This document shows positions 57,068 to 64,000 of a DNA stretch of 64,000 bases, in pieces. The first letter of the stretch is position 1. Each line of letters opens with the position of its first letter. The notes beneath the pieces were generated by a model. It searched no databases. It was not told where the DNA came from and worked only from the letters and a program-made list of their open reading frames with translations. Where the stretch lies: the NCBI GenBank assembly GCA_903823565.1, contig CAIJTF010000068.1:1-64000 (forward strand), in the 5' to 3' direction. This stretch comes from an uncultured Flavobacteriales bacterium (GTDB taxonomy: Bacteria; Bacteroidota; Bacteroidia; Flavobacteriales_D; Crocinitomicaceae). The position numbers were made by a program, and so were the translations under genes.

Positions 57068-57928
57068 GTGTTTACTCAAGTCTTTGTTAAGGATGCCCAT
57101 GACGCTCCCATTTATGCCCTATCTGGGAATAGTACCCAACTTTATACCGCGGGTTCGGATCGATTGATTCGTCGTTGGCATTGGCCCAATGGTCAACAAG
57201 ATGCTTTTAACGTCCAACATACGCATTCACCCATGGCCTTGGCCTGTATAGGCGAGAAGACCTTGGCAGTTGGATACCTTAACGGGGACATTTATTTAAT
57301 TGATACACCAACAAAGACGGTCCTTTTTCATGATACTTTGTCTGGAGATAATGCTGTATCCTTCTATTTCGATAAAACCTTGAATTATCTCCTGATTGGT
57401 ACCGCAAACGGTATGCTTTCAGCCCTCGATCTGACCTCGAAACAATGGCTCTACGAAGATCGTGTTGCCACCGGAAAAATTAGAAAAATTCAAGCCCTTC
57501 ATCAACCTTCTAAGGTTTGTTTTTCCAGTCAATCGGGTGAGATTGGTTATTTTGATGTTCACCGGGGAGTGTTGGTACATTCGTTCATGGCTCACGGTTT
57601 AGGAGCCAATGGTTTGGTTGTTCGAAATGGACTCATGCTATCCGGAGGAAAGGACGGTTTTCTTCGAATGTGGGATCCAGAATCGTGTGCGTTAATTCAT
57701 GAAATTCCTGCCCACAAAGGGGTAATATATGATCTTTTAGCATTTGAAAATTGCTGGGTAAGCGGTAGCAGAGACAAGAGCATAAAGGTTTGGGATAGAG
57801 TAAGTTTAAAACCAATCCAAAAATTGTCGTTGCACCGTCAATCCGTTAATGCTCTTTTGCAACAAAATGAACATTCTTTCGTTAGTGTGTCCGACGATAA
57901 AAAAATGGCTTATTGGACCCAATTATGA
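57068..57928 (+). CDS. WD40 repeat protein
   Basis: 286 residues, no signal peptide. GTG start at 57068 (four bases after the preceding stop); nothing better is available since the repeat begins right away. WD40-like blades are visible: APIYALSGNSTQLYTAGSDRLIRRW, SPMALACIGEKTLAVGYLNGDIYLI, and GLMLSGGKDGFLRMWDP then AFENCWVSGSRDKSIKVWDR, each quoted only in part. A seven-bladed propeller acting as a scaffold is likely. Stop overlaps the DUF6089 start (ATGA). Bacterial WD40 proteins within metabolic operons are unusual. Confidence 0.85.
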   Translation: MFTQVFVKDAHDAPIYALSGNSTQLYTAGSDRLIRRWHWPNGQQDAFNVQHTHSPMALACIGEKTLAVGYLNGDIYLIDTPTKTVLFHDTLSGDNAVSFYFDKTLNYLLIGTANGMLSALDLTSKQWLYEDRVATGKIRKIQALHQPSKVCFSSQSGEIGYFDVHRGVLVHSFMAHGLGANGLVVRNGLMLSGGKDGFLRMWDPESCALIHEIPAHKGVIYDLLAFENCWVSGSRDKSIKVWDRVSLKPIQKLSLHRQSVNALLQQNEHSFVSVSDDKKMAYWTQL

Positions 57929-58761
57929 AGAATTTTTTGGCATTATTTCTTTCGCTATTTTTTATTGCATCCTCCTTTGCTCAACCCTCAAACTTCTTAT
58001 CGCGTTCTGAACTCGGTTTAACCCTAGGTCAGATGTATTATATTGGAGATTTGAATCCTTTCAGTCCTTTTAAAAATAGCCAATGGGCAGGTGGATTAAT
58101 GTATCGCTACAATATTCATTCCCGAATGGCCATGCGCATTTCCTACCTGCAAGGCCGCGTAGAAGCCAACGATAATCAATCCAATAACGCGCTTTTGGTG
58201 AATCGGAATTTGAATTTCAATTCAGATATTAAAGAACTTTCCGCCGGGGTTGAATTTTATTATGCTCCTTTTGTTTTTGGTCAGAAACGAAGTCGGAAAG
58301 CGATACAAGGAACTGCTTATTTATTGGCTCAATTGGGAATGTTTTACATGAATCCCAAGACAGAATATCAAGGAGATAACATTGAATTACGTCCTCTTGG
58401 TACCGAGGGACAAGGAAGCAGCCTAAATAAAAAAGGAACATACAGTAATTATCAGTTATGTGTTCCATTAGGGGTCGGAGCAAAAATTCAGTGGGGTAAA
58501 AACGTCACGGTTAATTTAGACCTAACGATTCGAAAAACATTTACGGATTATCTGGATGATGTTGGTTCCTCTACCTATGTAAACCCAGCATTACTTGAAG
58601 AATCCAATGGATCCTTGGCTGCCGTGCTTTCTAATAGAACGCTAGATGGTTCCATCCAAGGATATCGTGGAAACCCAAGCACCAAGGACTGGTATGTATA
58701 TGCTGGTATGATGGTAGGGATTCGCTTGGGCAAAGGGCCACGATGTACTCCTATGCGCTAG
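57925..58761 (+). CDS. DUF6089 family outer-membrane beta-barrel protein, second copy
   Basis: 278 residues from ATG 57925 (ATGA with the WD40 gene): signal peptide (MKNFLALFLSLFFIASSFAQ) then LGLTLGQMYYIGDLNPF, RNLNFNSDIKELS, LAQLGMFYMNPKTEYQ, and DYLDDVGSSTYVNP, matching the DUF6089 barrel at 21664 block for block. Role unknown. The stop shares CTAG with that of convergent rfaD (58758-58761), each strand using TAG. It lies last in the TPR-ComA-WD40 run. Confidence 0.8.
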   Translation: MKNFLALFLSLFFIASSFAQPSNFLSRSELGLTLGQMYYIGDLNPFSPFKNSQWAGGLMYRYNIHSRMAMRISYLQGRVEANDNQSNNALLVNRNLNFNSDIKELSAGVEFYYAPFVFGQKRSRKAIQGTAYLLAQLGMFYMNPKTEYQGDNIELRPLGTEGQGSSLNKKGTYSNYQLCVPLGVGAKIQWGKNVTVNLDLTIRKTFTDYLDDVGSSTYVNPALLEESNGSLAAVLSNRTLDGSIQGYRGNPSTKDWYVYAGMMVGIRLGKGPRCTPMR

Positions 58762-59729
58762 AAATACCTTTGCGGCATTAGATATCCTTGAACGTAGTCA
58801 AAAACGCCTTCTTTTAATGTGTGAAAAGCTTTGGTATACCCTGAATTTATTAGCTTTTCCATTGAGGCACACGTGTAATATTGATAAGTATCACGAATGT
58901 CTTCTGGGGTATCGATAAAACCAATTTCAGGAGTGCGATGCATCGCTTCAAAGGTATATTGAGCCAGATGAAGGAATGGGTTCGCAACTCCGGATCCAAG
59001 GTTAAATATTCCCGATTCGGGTCGTTGATGGGCTAAAAACGAAATAACCGAAATCACATCTTTTACATAAACAAAATCCCTCGACTGAAATCCATCTTCG
59101 TAATCGGATCTATGGGACTTGAAGAGGTTCATTTTTCCCGTTTTAAGAATTTGTTGGTAGGTATGATAAACAACGGATGCCATTCTTCCTTTGTGGTATT
59201 CGTTCGGACCATATACATTAAAGAATTTCAGGCCTGCCCAAAAGGGAGGTTTATCTTCTTGCTCCAGGGCCCAAACATCAAAGTCTTGCTTTGATTGTCC
59301 GTAAGGATTTAAGGGTTTAAGGTTTTTAATTACGTGGTGATCGTCATTATATCCGTGGGTACCGTCGCCATAGGTCGCTGCGGATGAAGCATAAATCAAT
59401 GGGATTGAAAAATTAACGCAAGCCTCCCAAATAAACTGCGAGTAATGGGTATTTAAATCCGCTAAAACATTCATGTTTTGCTCGGTTGTATCCGTTCTTG
59501 CACCGATATGAAGGCACAAATCAATGGTATGTCCGTTTTCCATGAACCACGGAATAAATGCGGATCTATCAATGAATGTAAGGTTAGAAGCCACTTGATA
59601 ATTCGCCTTCTTTTGTGGCGGATGGAAGTCATCCACGGCAATCAGCGTATGATGTTCTTCTCTACTAAAATGATGCAATAAGCAGGAACCAATGAAGCCG
59701 GCGGCTCCCGTAATGATTATTCGGGCCAT
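58758..59729 (-). CDS. rfaD: ADP-L-glycero-D-manno-heptose-6-epimerase
   Basis: Converts ADP-D-glycero-D-manno-heptose to the L-form used in lipopolysaccharide inner core. 323 residues, extended SDR: IIITGAAGFIGSCLL NAD motif, ASSAATYGDGTHGY (catalytic Ser), PYGQSKQDFD (Tyr-x3-Lys) and FFNVYGPNEYHKGRMASV which is characteristic of RfaD/HldD. Another name is hldD. The dNK gene upstream overlaps by one base (TAATG). It fits with lpxB in indicating heptose-bearing LPS. Confidence 0.92.
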   Translation of the reverse strand: MARIIITGAAGFIGSCLLHHFSREEHHTLIAVDDFHPPQKKANYQVASNLTFIDRSAFIPWFMENGHTIDLCLHIGARTDTTEQNMNVLADLNTHYSQFIWEACVNFSIPLIYASSAATYGDGTHGYNDDHHVIKNLKPLNPYGQSKQDFDVWALEQEDKPPFWAGLKFFNVYGPNEYHKGRMASVVYHTYQQILKTGKMNLFKSHRSDYEDGFQSRDFVYVKDVISVISFLAHQRPESGIFNLGSGVANPFLHLAQYTFEAMHRTPEIGFIDTPEDIRDTYQYYTCASMEKLINSGYTKAFHTLKEGVFDYVQGYLMPQRYF

Positions 59730-60343
59730 TAGAATAAACCGTGTATCTCGGCATCAATAGAAGTTATAATTCTTCCAAGATCTTCTTGGTTTTCCGTGAA
59801 ATTATTGTTGTCTATGTCAATGATCAACAATTTACCCTTATCGTACGTTGAAATCCAAGCCTCATACCGCTCATTCAAGCGTTTTAAATAATCCAAACGA
59901 ATGCTTTCTTCATAATCCCTTCCTCTTTTTTGAATGTGGTTAACGAGGGTTGGAATGCTCGCTCGAAGGTAGATTAACAAGTCAGGTGCTTGAACGAACG
60001 AATCCATTAGGTTGAAAAGCGAAAAATAATTTTCAAAATCACGGGTTGTCATTAAGCCCATAGAATGAAGGTTAGGAGCAAAAATGAAGGCATCTTCATA
60101 AATCGTACGGTCTTGGATTACTGTTTTCTTTTGTGTATGAATCTCCTGGATTTGGGAAAATCTACTGTTTAAAAAATAGACTTGTAGGTTGAAAGACCAT
60201 CGCTGCATGTCGTCATAAAAATCATTGAGATAAGGATTTTGTTCAACATCCTCAAAATGGGTATCCCAACCATAATGTTTGGAGAGCATATTGGTTAAAG
60301 TGGTTTTACCTGCCCCAATATTTCCAGCGATAGCTACATGCAT
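59729..60343 (-). CDS. Deoxynucleoside kinase
   Basis: 204 residues. P-loop GNIGAGKTTLTNML at residues 7-20, FEDVEQNPYLNDFYDD, QDRTIYEDAFIFA (the DRS-like ERS/DRT motif) and RGRDYEESIRLDYL lid. It phosphorylates deoxynucleosides for salvage; substrate type (dA/dG or other) is unknown. The usable ATG is at 60343; the TTG six bases before is rejected. Leads the leftward pair with rfaD by a one-base overlap (TAATG). Confidence 0.9.
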   Translation of the reverse strand: MHVAIAGNIGAGKTTLTNMLSKHYGWDTHFEDVEQNPYLNDFYDDMQRWSFNLQVYFLNSRFSQIQEIHTQKKTVIQDRTIYEDAFIFAPNLHSMGLMTTRDFENYFSLFNLMDSFVQAPDLLIYLRASIPTLVNHIQKRGRDYEESIRLDYLKRLNERYEAWISTYDKGKLLIIDIDNNNFTENQEDLGRIITSIDAEIHGLF

Positions 60344-60401
60344 TTTCAACGAATTTAGAAATGCTAAAATACTAAATTACACCACATTTTTGGCGATAAT
60401 T

Positions 60402-61207
60402 TTATGGAATTATAAACACATCTATTCGCTGATCGAGTTCTATATATAGTTGATTACCAGATACATGTATTTTTTTGATAGTTTCTTGTGTGGATATTTT
60501 ATGTACGGCCTTTGATCCTTCGTAGCGATTCGTGAAATACAAGGTATTTTGGTCGCTGTAAAGGATTCCATTTTTATAAGGCACAGCACGATCAAAAGCA
60601 AGTTGGAAGGTATATACCTTATTTAAGTAGTCATCCAAAAGAACGATTTCGTTTCGATCGGAGATTACCCACAATCCTGTTTCGTTTTCTTTGAGGGTAA
60701 TTTTTCCCTTCAATCCAAGTAAGCCTTTGAAATTATATAATGATTGAACGAGGGTTTTCGTGAGGTAATTGTACAATAGAATCGTGCTATTAACCTCGTC
60801 ATATATCCAGAACATATCGGGTCGTTTGGAGGAAGAAATGGCTGTGACATTGGCAATTTCAAGGGCTTCTAAAGGAAAACAATCACCGGTGAGTGCTAAG
60901 GTATTATCGGCAATGCAAATTTGTTGTTGAGATGCTGAAAATAGCAATAACTTAAAAGGGTTAATGGGTTCAATGACGTCGATGCTCTGCCAAGATTTTA
61001 TGCTTTGTACGGTATTAAATGGATTTCCAATTTTTGTGATCTCGTCCTTGTTTACCAAATAAAGGGTTTGCTGTAAATCTGTAAACCAAGCATCCACTTC
61101 TGAGGAAATAGGAATGGATTGTATTTTCTTCCATTCCATGGAAGGTTCATTTTTTTGTGCTTGATCATACAAAGGCACCAGCAAAGTGATGCAAAGGAAA
61201 GCCCTAA
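60402..61207 (-). CDS. Exported protein, probable beta-propeller, unknown function
   Basis: About 268 residues if it starts at TTG 61207, whose TG overlaps the TGA of the GH3 gene (TTGA) and gives a short signal peptide (NVRAFLCITLLVPLYDQAQ). An ATG at 61247 is the alternative, giving 14 extra residues within GH3. Mature part is beta-rich with repeated units such as TLYLVNKDEI, PDMFWIYDEVNS, TGLWVISDRNEIVLLDDY and NTLYFTNRY, resembling propeller blades. No family recognised; Bacteroidota often have such a gene next to GH3 and dNK, which is all context offers. Confidence 0.6.
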
Positions 61208-62715
61208 CGTTCAAAACGTAAAATTTCTTCCAATAGATTCCGATCATTTTGAATTCTAGGTATTTTGTGCTGTCCTCCGAATTTACCATTTTTTTTCATC
61301 CATCGACTAAAGGCATCGTTTTTAATCCAGGTAATCTTAAGCGGCATCATATTGATTTCTCCTTCACGCTTGGTGTCGTAGTCGGAATTAACTTCACGCA
61401 TACACAGGTCCAAGCTACGTTCTAGGGATTCATGGTCTACCGAAGGATCCTTTAATTCAATAAGCCATTCATGTCCGCCGATTCCTCCTTCAAAGCTAAA
61501 ATAGGGGGCAACGGTGTAATTACTTACCGTGATACCGCACCGCGAACTCCAATCCTCTATTGCTTTTTCTACATGGGCAATTACTACCTTTTCACCAAAA
61601 CCGTTGATAAAATGACTCGTCCTTCCTGTTACTTCAAAGCGAAATGGAAAGAGCGATTTGAATCGAATGGTATCGCCAATTATATATCGCCATAATCCTG
61701 CTGAGGTGGTAATAACCATCGCATAATCGATATCCTTTCGAACCTCATCAAGCGAGAGAACGGTTGTAGAATCGATTCCTTGATAACAATCCATTGGAAT
61801 AAATTCAAAGTATATTTGAGCGTCCGTTAGCAAAAGTAATCCCTGTTCGGGAGTTTCGTCGGCTAAACCAAAATACCCTTCGGATGCGTTGTAGGATTCA
61901 ACAAATTGAACAGCGTCACCTCCAAAAATTCTTTTAAGGTTTTCTTTGTAGGGTCGAATGCTCATGCCTCCGTGGATGTATAATTCAAGGTTTGGCCAAA
62001 CTTCTAGTAATGAATTTTTACCCGTTTTATTCAATACCAATTGCGTAAAGGTGGTCATCCAACTAGGGACGCCTGCCAATATAGCGATATCCTCATGAAG
62101 GCTGGATTCTGCCATTTTATGGAGTTTATCTTCCCAATCGGAAAGCAGTACAATCTCTTTCTCCGGCACGCGCCTGAACTCAGTCCAAAGCGGAAGGTTA
62201 TCGATGATAATAGCCGAAAGATCCGCAACTATGGCATTGTTATCTATGCTTTGAAGGCTATTGCTTCCACCAAGAATTAGGTGTTTTTTTGAATATAATC
62301 TACGGTTGGCGTGTTGCGCATGATAGCATGCGAGCAAATCCTTACCTCCGGCGTAATGGTTATTCTCTAAACTTTCTTTGGTAACGGGAAGTGTTTTCAT
62401 TCGGGTTCCCGTGGTTCCCGAACTTTTTGCAAACCAACGGGTATAGCCCGGCCAAAGGACGTCTTTAGCACCATGTATGGCCTGAATAATATATCGCTCA
62501 AGGGTTGAATAGTCTTGTAATGGGACAAGCTGCTTGAAACGGGGGGTTGAATCAATCGAATCGAAATTGTGGATTTTACCGAAATTCGTTCGTTGACCGG
62601 CTGTGACCAGTTGCGAAAGTACTTTTCGTTGGGACTCTATGGGAAAATCGCGGTAGACTTCAATGCTACGCAGTCGATATTTTATGTAGGCCGAAAATAG
62701 GGCATCGACCAACAT
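61204..62715 (-). CDS. GH3 family protein (acyl-adenylate/amino-acid ligase-like)
   Basis: 503 residues, ANL-superfamily fold of the bacterial GH3 type. Motifs: AKSSGTTGTRMKTLPVT (ATP-binding), SYNASEGYFG (adenine/acyl region, compare YxASEG) and LWRYIIGDTIRF. Plant GH3 enzymes link amino acids to acyl acids such as auxin; the bacterial role is unknown. Ends overlapping the unknown exported gene, preceded by a 32-residue membrane protein gene 6 bp upstream. No signal peptide. Family call is firm. Confidence 0.85.
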   Translation of the reverse strand: MLVDALFSAYIKYRLRSIEVYRDFPIESQRKVLSQLVTAGQRTNFGKIHNFDSIDSTPRFKQLVPLQDYSTLERYIIQAIHGAKDVLWPGYTRWFAKSSGTTGTRMKTLPVTKESLENNHYAGGKDLLACYHAQHANRRLYSKKHLILGGSNSLQSIDNNAIVADLSAIIIDNLPLWTEFRRVPEKEIVLLSDWEDKLHKMAESSLHEDIAILAGVPSWMTTFTQLVLNKTGKNSLLEVWPNLELYIHGGMSIRPYKENLKRIFGGDAVQFVESYNASEGYFGLADETPEQGLLLLTDAQIYFEFIPMDCYQGIDSTTVLSLDEVRKDIDYAMVITTSAGLWRYIIGDTIRFKSLFPFRFEVTGRTSHFINGFGEKVVIAHVEKAIEDWSSRCGITVSNYTVAPYFSFEGGIGGHEWLIELKDPSVDHESLERSLDLCMREVNSDYDTKREGEINMMPLKITWIKNDAFSRWMKKNGKFGGQHKIPRIQNDRNLLEEILRFER

Positions 62716-62721
62716 CTTTTA

Positions 62722-62820
62722 CTATCCGAAAACTAGAATCAAGCTAATAATACTCAACAGCGCAATTACATAAATGGTTGCAATGGCAGCAGTACTTTCT
62801 TCGAAAAAATTATATTTCAT
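62722..62820 (-). CDS. 32-residue single-pass membrane protein
   Basis: ORF reads MKYNFFEESTAAIAT then IYVIALLSIISLILVFG: a short acidic N-terminus and one TM helix to the end. It lies exactly in the gap between the Bax-inhibitor gene (stop 20 bp upstream on this strand) and GH3 (start 6 bp downstream), same strand and without spare sequence. Standard gene finders omit it due to size. No family recognised; a coding role is inferred from position and hydrophobicity only. Confidence 0.5.
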   Translation of the reverse strand: MKYNFFEESTAAIATIYVIALLSIISLILVFG

Positions 62821-62840
62821 GGTTTGAAATGGTTTAAAAA

Positions 62841-63548
62841 TTAATCCCTCCCTCCAAGCAAACGAAGCAAGGTTAAGAATAAGTTGACAAATAGTATATA
62901 GAGTTGTAATCCTCCAATTAGCGCTATTTTGTTGCGCGTACCTTCGTTCATCTCCGGTGAAAAGGCTAAGTTTTTCAATTGCTGCATTTGATAGGCAATT
63001 AAACCGGTAAATACAAAAACACCGATGATGGTTAGGAAGAAGTCGAAGGCACCGCTACCAATGAATGCATTCACAATTCCACCGATAATCATACCGATAA
63101 GTACCATGTACAATAGGCTTCCGAATTTGGTTAGATCTGTTTTTGTGGTATAACCCAATATAGCCATCCCCGCAAAGGCACCCGAAGCCACGAAAAATGT
63201 AAATGCAATGGATCGCATGTCGTACATGACAAAAATGGAACTGAGGGTACTTCCCATGGCCGCAGAATACAACACAAAAAGTAAGAGTAGTAATTCCATG
63301 GACAGGCGTTGAAAAGCCCATTGAATTATCATGGAGAGAATTAGCGGTAAGAAAAGTAAGACCCAAAAAAGGATTGAAACACTTCCTGTATCGTTAATGA
63401 ACAGACTCTTGAAAGTGTCTGCATCGCTACCGATGGCATAGGCAACCACTCCGGAGATTGCAAGCGCAATAAACATGTAGGTATAAACCGAGCGAATAAA
63501 ATTGCTCGCAACGGCTGTATTGAATGAAGGATTTTGATAATTTTCCAT
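62841..63548 (-). CDS. Bax inhibitor-1/YccA family membrane protein
   Basis: 235 residues with seven TM helices across about 25-230. Family pattern: NFIRSVYTYMFIALAISGVVAYAIG near the start (in parts), LLFLPLILSMIIQWAFQRLS, and a C-terminal acidic pair region at ALIGGLQLYILFVNLFLTLLRLLGGRD (in parts). BI-1 family proteins form Ca2+ leak channels in some bacteria and interact with FtsH in E. coli YccA; the role here is open. ATG 63548. It is 11 bp from folE upstream. Confidence 0.9.
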   Translation of the reverse strand: MENYQNPSFNTAVASNFIRSVYTYMFIALAISGVVAYAIGSDADTFKSLFINDTGSVSILFWVLLFLPLILSMIIQWAFQRLSMELLLLLFVLYSAAMGSTLSSIFVMYDMRSIAFTFFVASGAFAGMAILGYTTKTDLTKFGSLLYMVLIGMIIGGIVNAFIGSGAFDFFLTIIGVFVFTGLIAYQMQQLKNLAFSPEMNEGTRNKIALIGGLQLYILFVNLFLTLLRLLGGRD

Positions 63549-63559
63549 GCTGATTATTT

Positions 63560-64000
63560 CTATGCCACTAAATTAATAAATTCTTTTCGAGTAGGTTCAT
63601 TGTTTAAAAAAATTCCGGTAAACGCGCTGGTTTTTGTTAACGCATTTTGTTTTTGTACCCCTCTCATCTGCATGCACATGTGGGCACACTCCAAAACAAC
63701 AGCGACACCTTTGGGATGTAGGGTTCGTTGGATGCAATCCCGAATTTCAATGGTGAGTCGTTCCTGTACTTGTAGCCTTCTGGAATAGGCATCAACCACC
63801 CTTGGAATCTTGCTAAGTCCAACGATTTTACCCTCAGGAATGTAGGCGACATGTGCTTTCCCAAAAAAAGGCAGCAGGTGGTGTTCGCACATGGAGTATA
63901 CCTCAATGTCTTTAACAATGACCATTTCCTCATAGACCTCATTAAAAATCGCTTGTTCAATTAAGCTATCCGGATTTATTTCATAACCCTGAGTGAGAAA
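63560..64000 (-). CDS. folE: GTP cyclohydrolase I (5' partial)
   Basis: First step to tetrahydrofolate/tetrahydropterin: GTP to dihydroneopterin triphosphate. The frame is open to the right edge, so the true start is outside; visible residues begin [13 protein letters not shown]. Zinc and active-site blocks: [22 protein letters not shown] in parts, [14 protein letters not shown], and [15 protein letters not shown]. All essential residues seen are normal. The ATG at 63925 is internal. It neighbours a Bax-inhibitor gene by 11 bp. Confidence 0.94.
   Translation of the reverse strand, partial: FLTQGYEINPDSLIEQAIFNEVYEEMVIVKDIEVYSMCEHHLLPFFGKAHVAYIPEGKIVGLSKIPRVVDAYSRRLQVQERLTIEIRDCIQRTLHPKGVAVVLECAHMCMQMRGVQKQNALTKTSAFTGIFLNNEPTRKEFINLVA

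Overview
The window is about 64 kb of gene-dense chromosome (roughly 40% GC by eye) from a Bacteroidota bacterium, most likely in the order Flavobacteriales. The evidence is: promoter-like TAnnTTTG boxes just upstream of many starts; type IX secretion system (T9SS) signatures (a PorX response regulator and a C-terminal T9SS sorting domain); two DUF6089 beta-barrels; a fused E1 alpha/beta 2-oxoacid dehydrogenase; a menaquinone gene (menB); lipid A and heptose genes (lpxB, rfaD); and bacterial GH3, DUF1800/DUF1501 and phosphosulfolactate synthase-like families common in this phylum. I see no phage, IS element, CRISPR array, tRNA or rRNA. Genes commonly overlap by ATGA, TGATG or TAATG junctions, and some convergent pairs share stop-codon bases.

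Layout. 1-13 kb: E1 fusion (cut by the left edge), xerD, a DUF4412-like gene and divergent aroQ, a VWA protein, a polytopic membrane protein, then a leftward block (PH-like protein, glyA, epimerase, NlpC/P60) and a rightward surE-small membrane protein-lpxB-SpoIID block. 13-18 kb: a DivIC/FtsB-like gene, a PKD-like secreted protein and the mutAB mutase. 18-25 kb: a PorV-like barrel with an HHH-barrel protein, an ECF sigma factor with a 57-residue membrane protein, DUF6089, pyrD, HMG-CoA lyase and an unknown anchored protein. 25-34 kb: a leftward operon menB-pepD-ribBA-lolD-TIGR02757, a Tat-exported aminotransferase and a GH20 hexosaminidase. 34-43 kb: a 50-residue orphan gene with its own terminator, fba-accD, TauE, an M20 peptidase and a five-gene surface cluster (DUF1800, T9SS-tagged DUF1501, beta-barrel, two lipoproteins). 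43-54 kb: sufS-sufE-DUF59, porX, an HD hydrolase, a CarboxypepD-like protein, and guaB followed by two parvulin chaperones and MoxR. 54-64 kb: TPR, ComA-like, WD40 and DUF6089 genes in one overlapping run, rfaD, a deoxynucleoside kinase, an unknown secreted protein, GH3, a 32-residue membrane protein, a Bax-inhibitor family protein and folE (cut by the right edge).

Together these suggest an aerobic heterotroph that degrades branched-chain amino acids (E1 fusion, HMG-CoA lyase, methylmalonyl-CoA mutase), makes lipid A with heptose, and exports proteins by Sec, Tat and T9SS. Most genes are housekeeping. The least explained parts are the DUF1800/DUF1501 surface cluster, the sigma factor with its small membrane partner, the HHH-barrel pair, the TPR/ComA/WD40/DUF6089 operon, and three small proteins of 32-57 residues. 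Several TAnnTTTG boxes end exactly 4 nt before the ATG, which predicts leaderless mRNAs.
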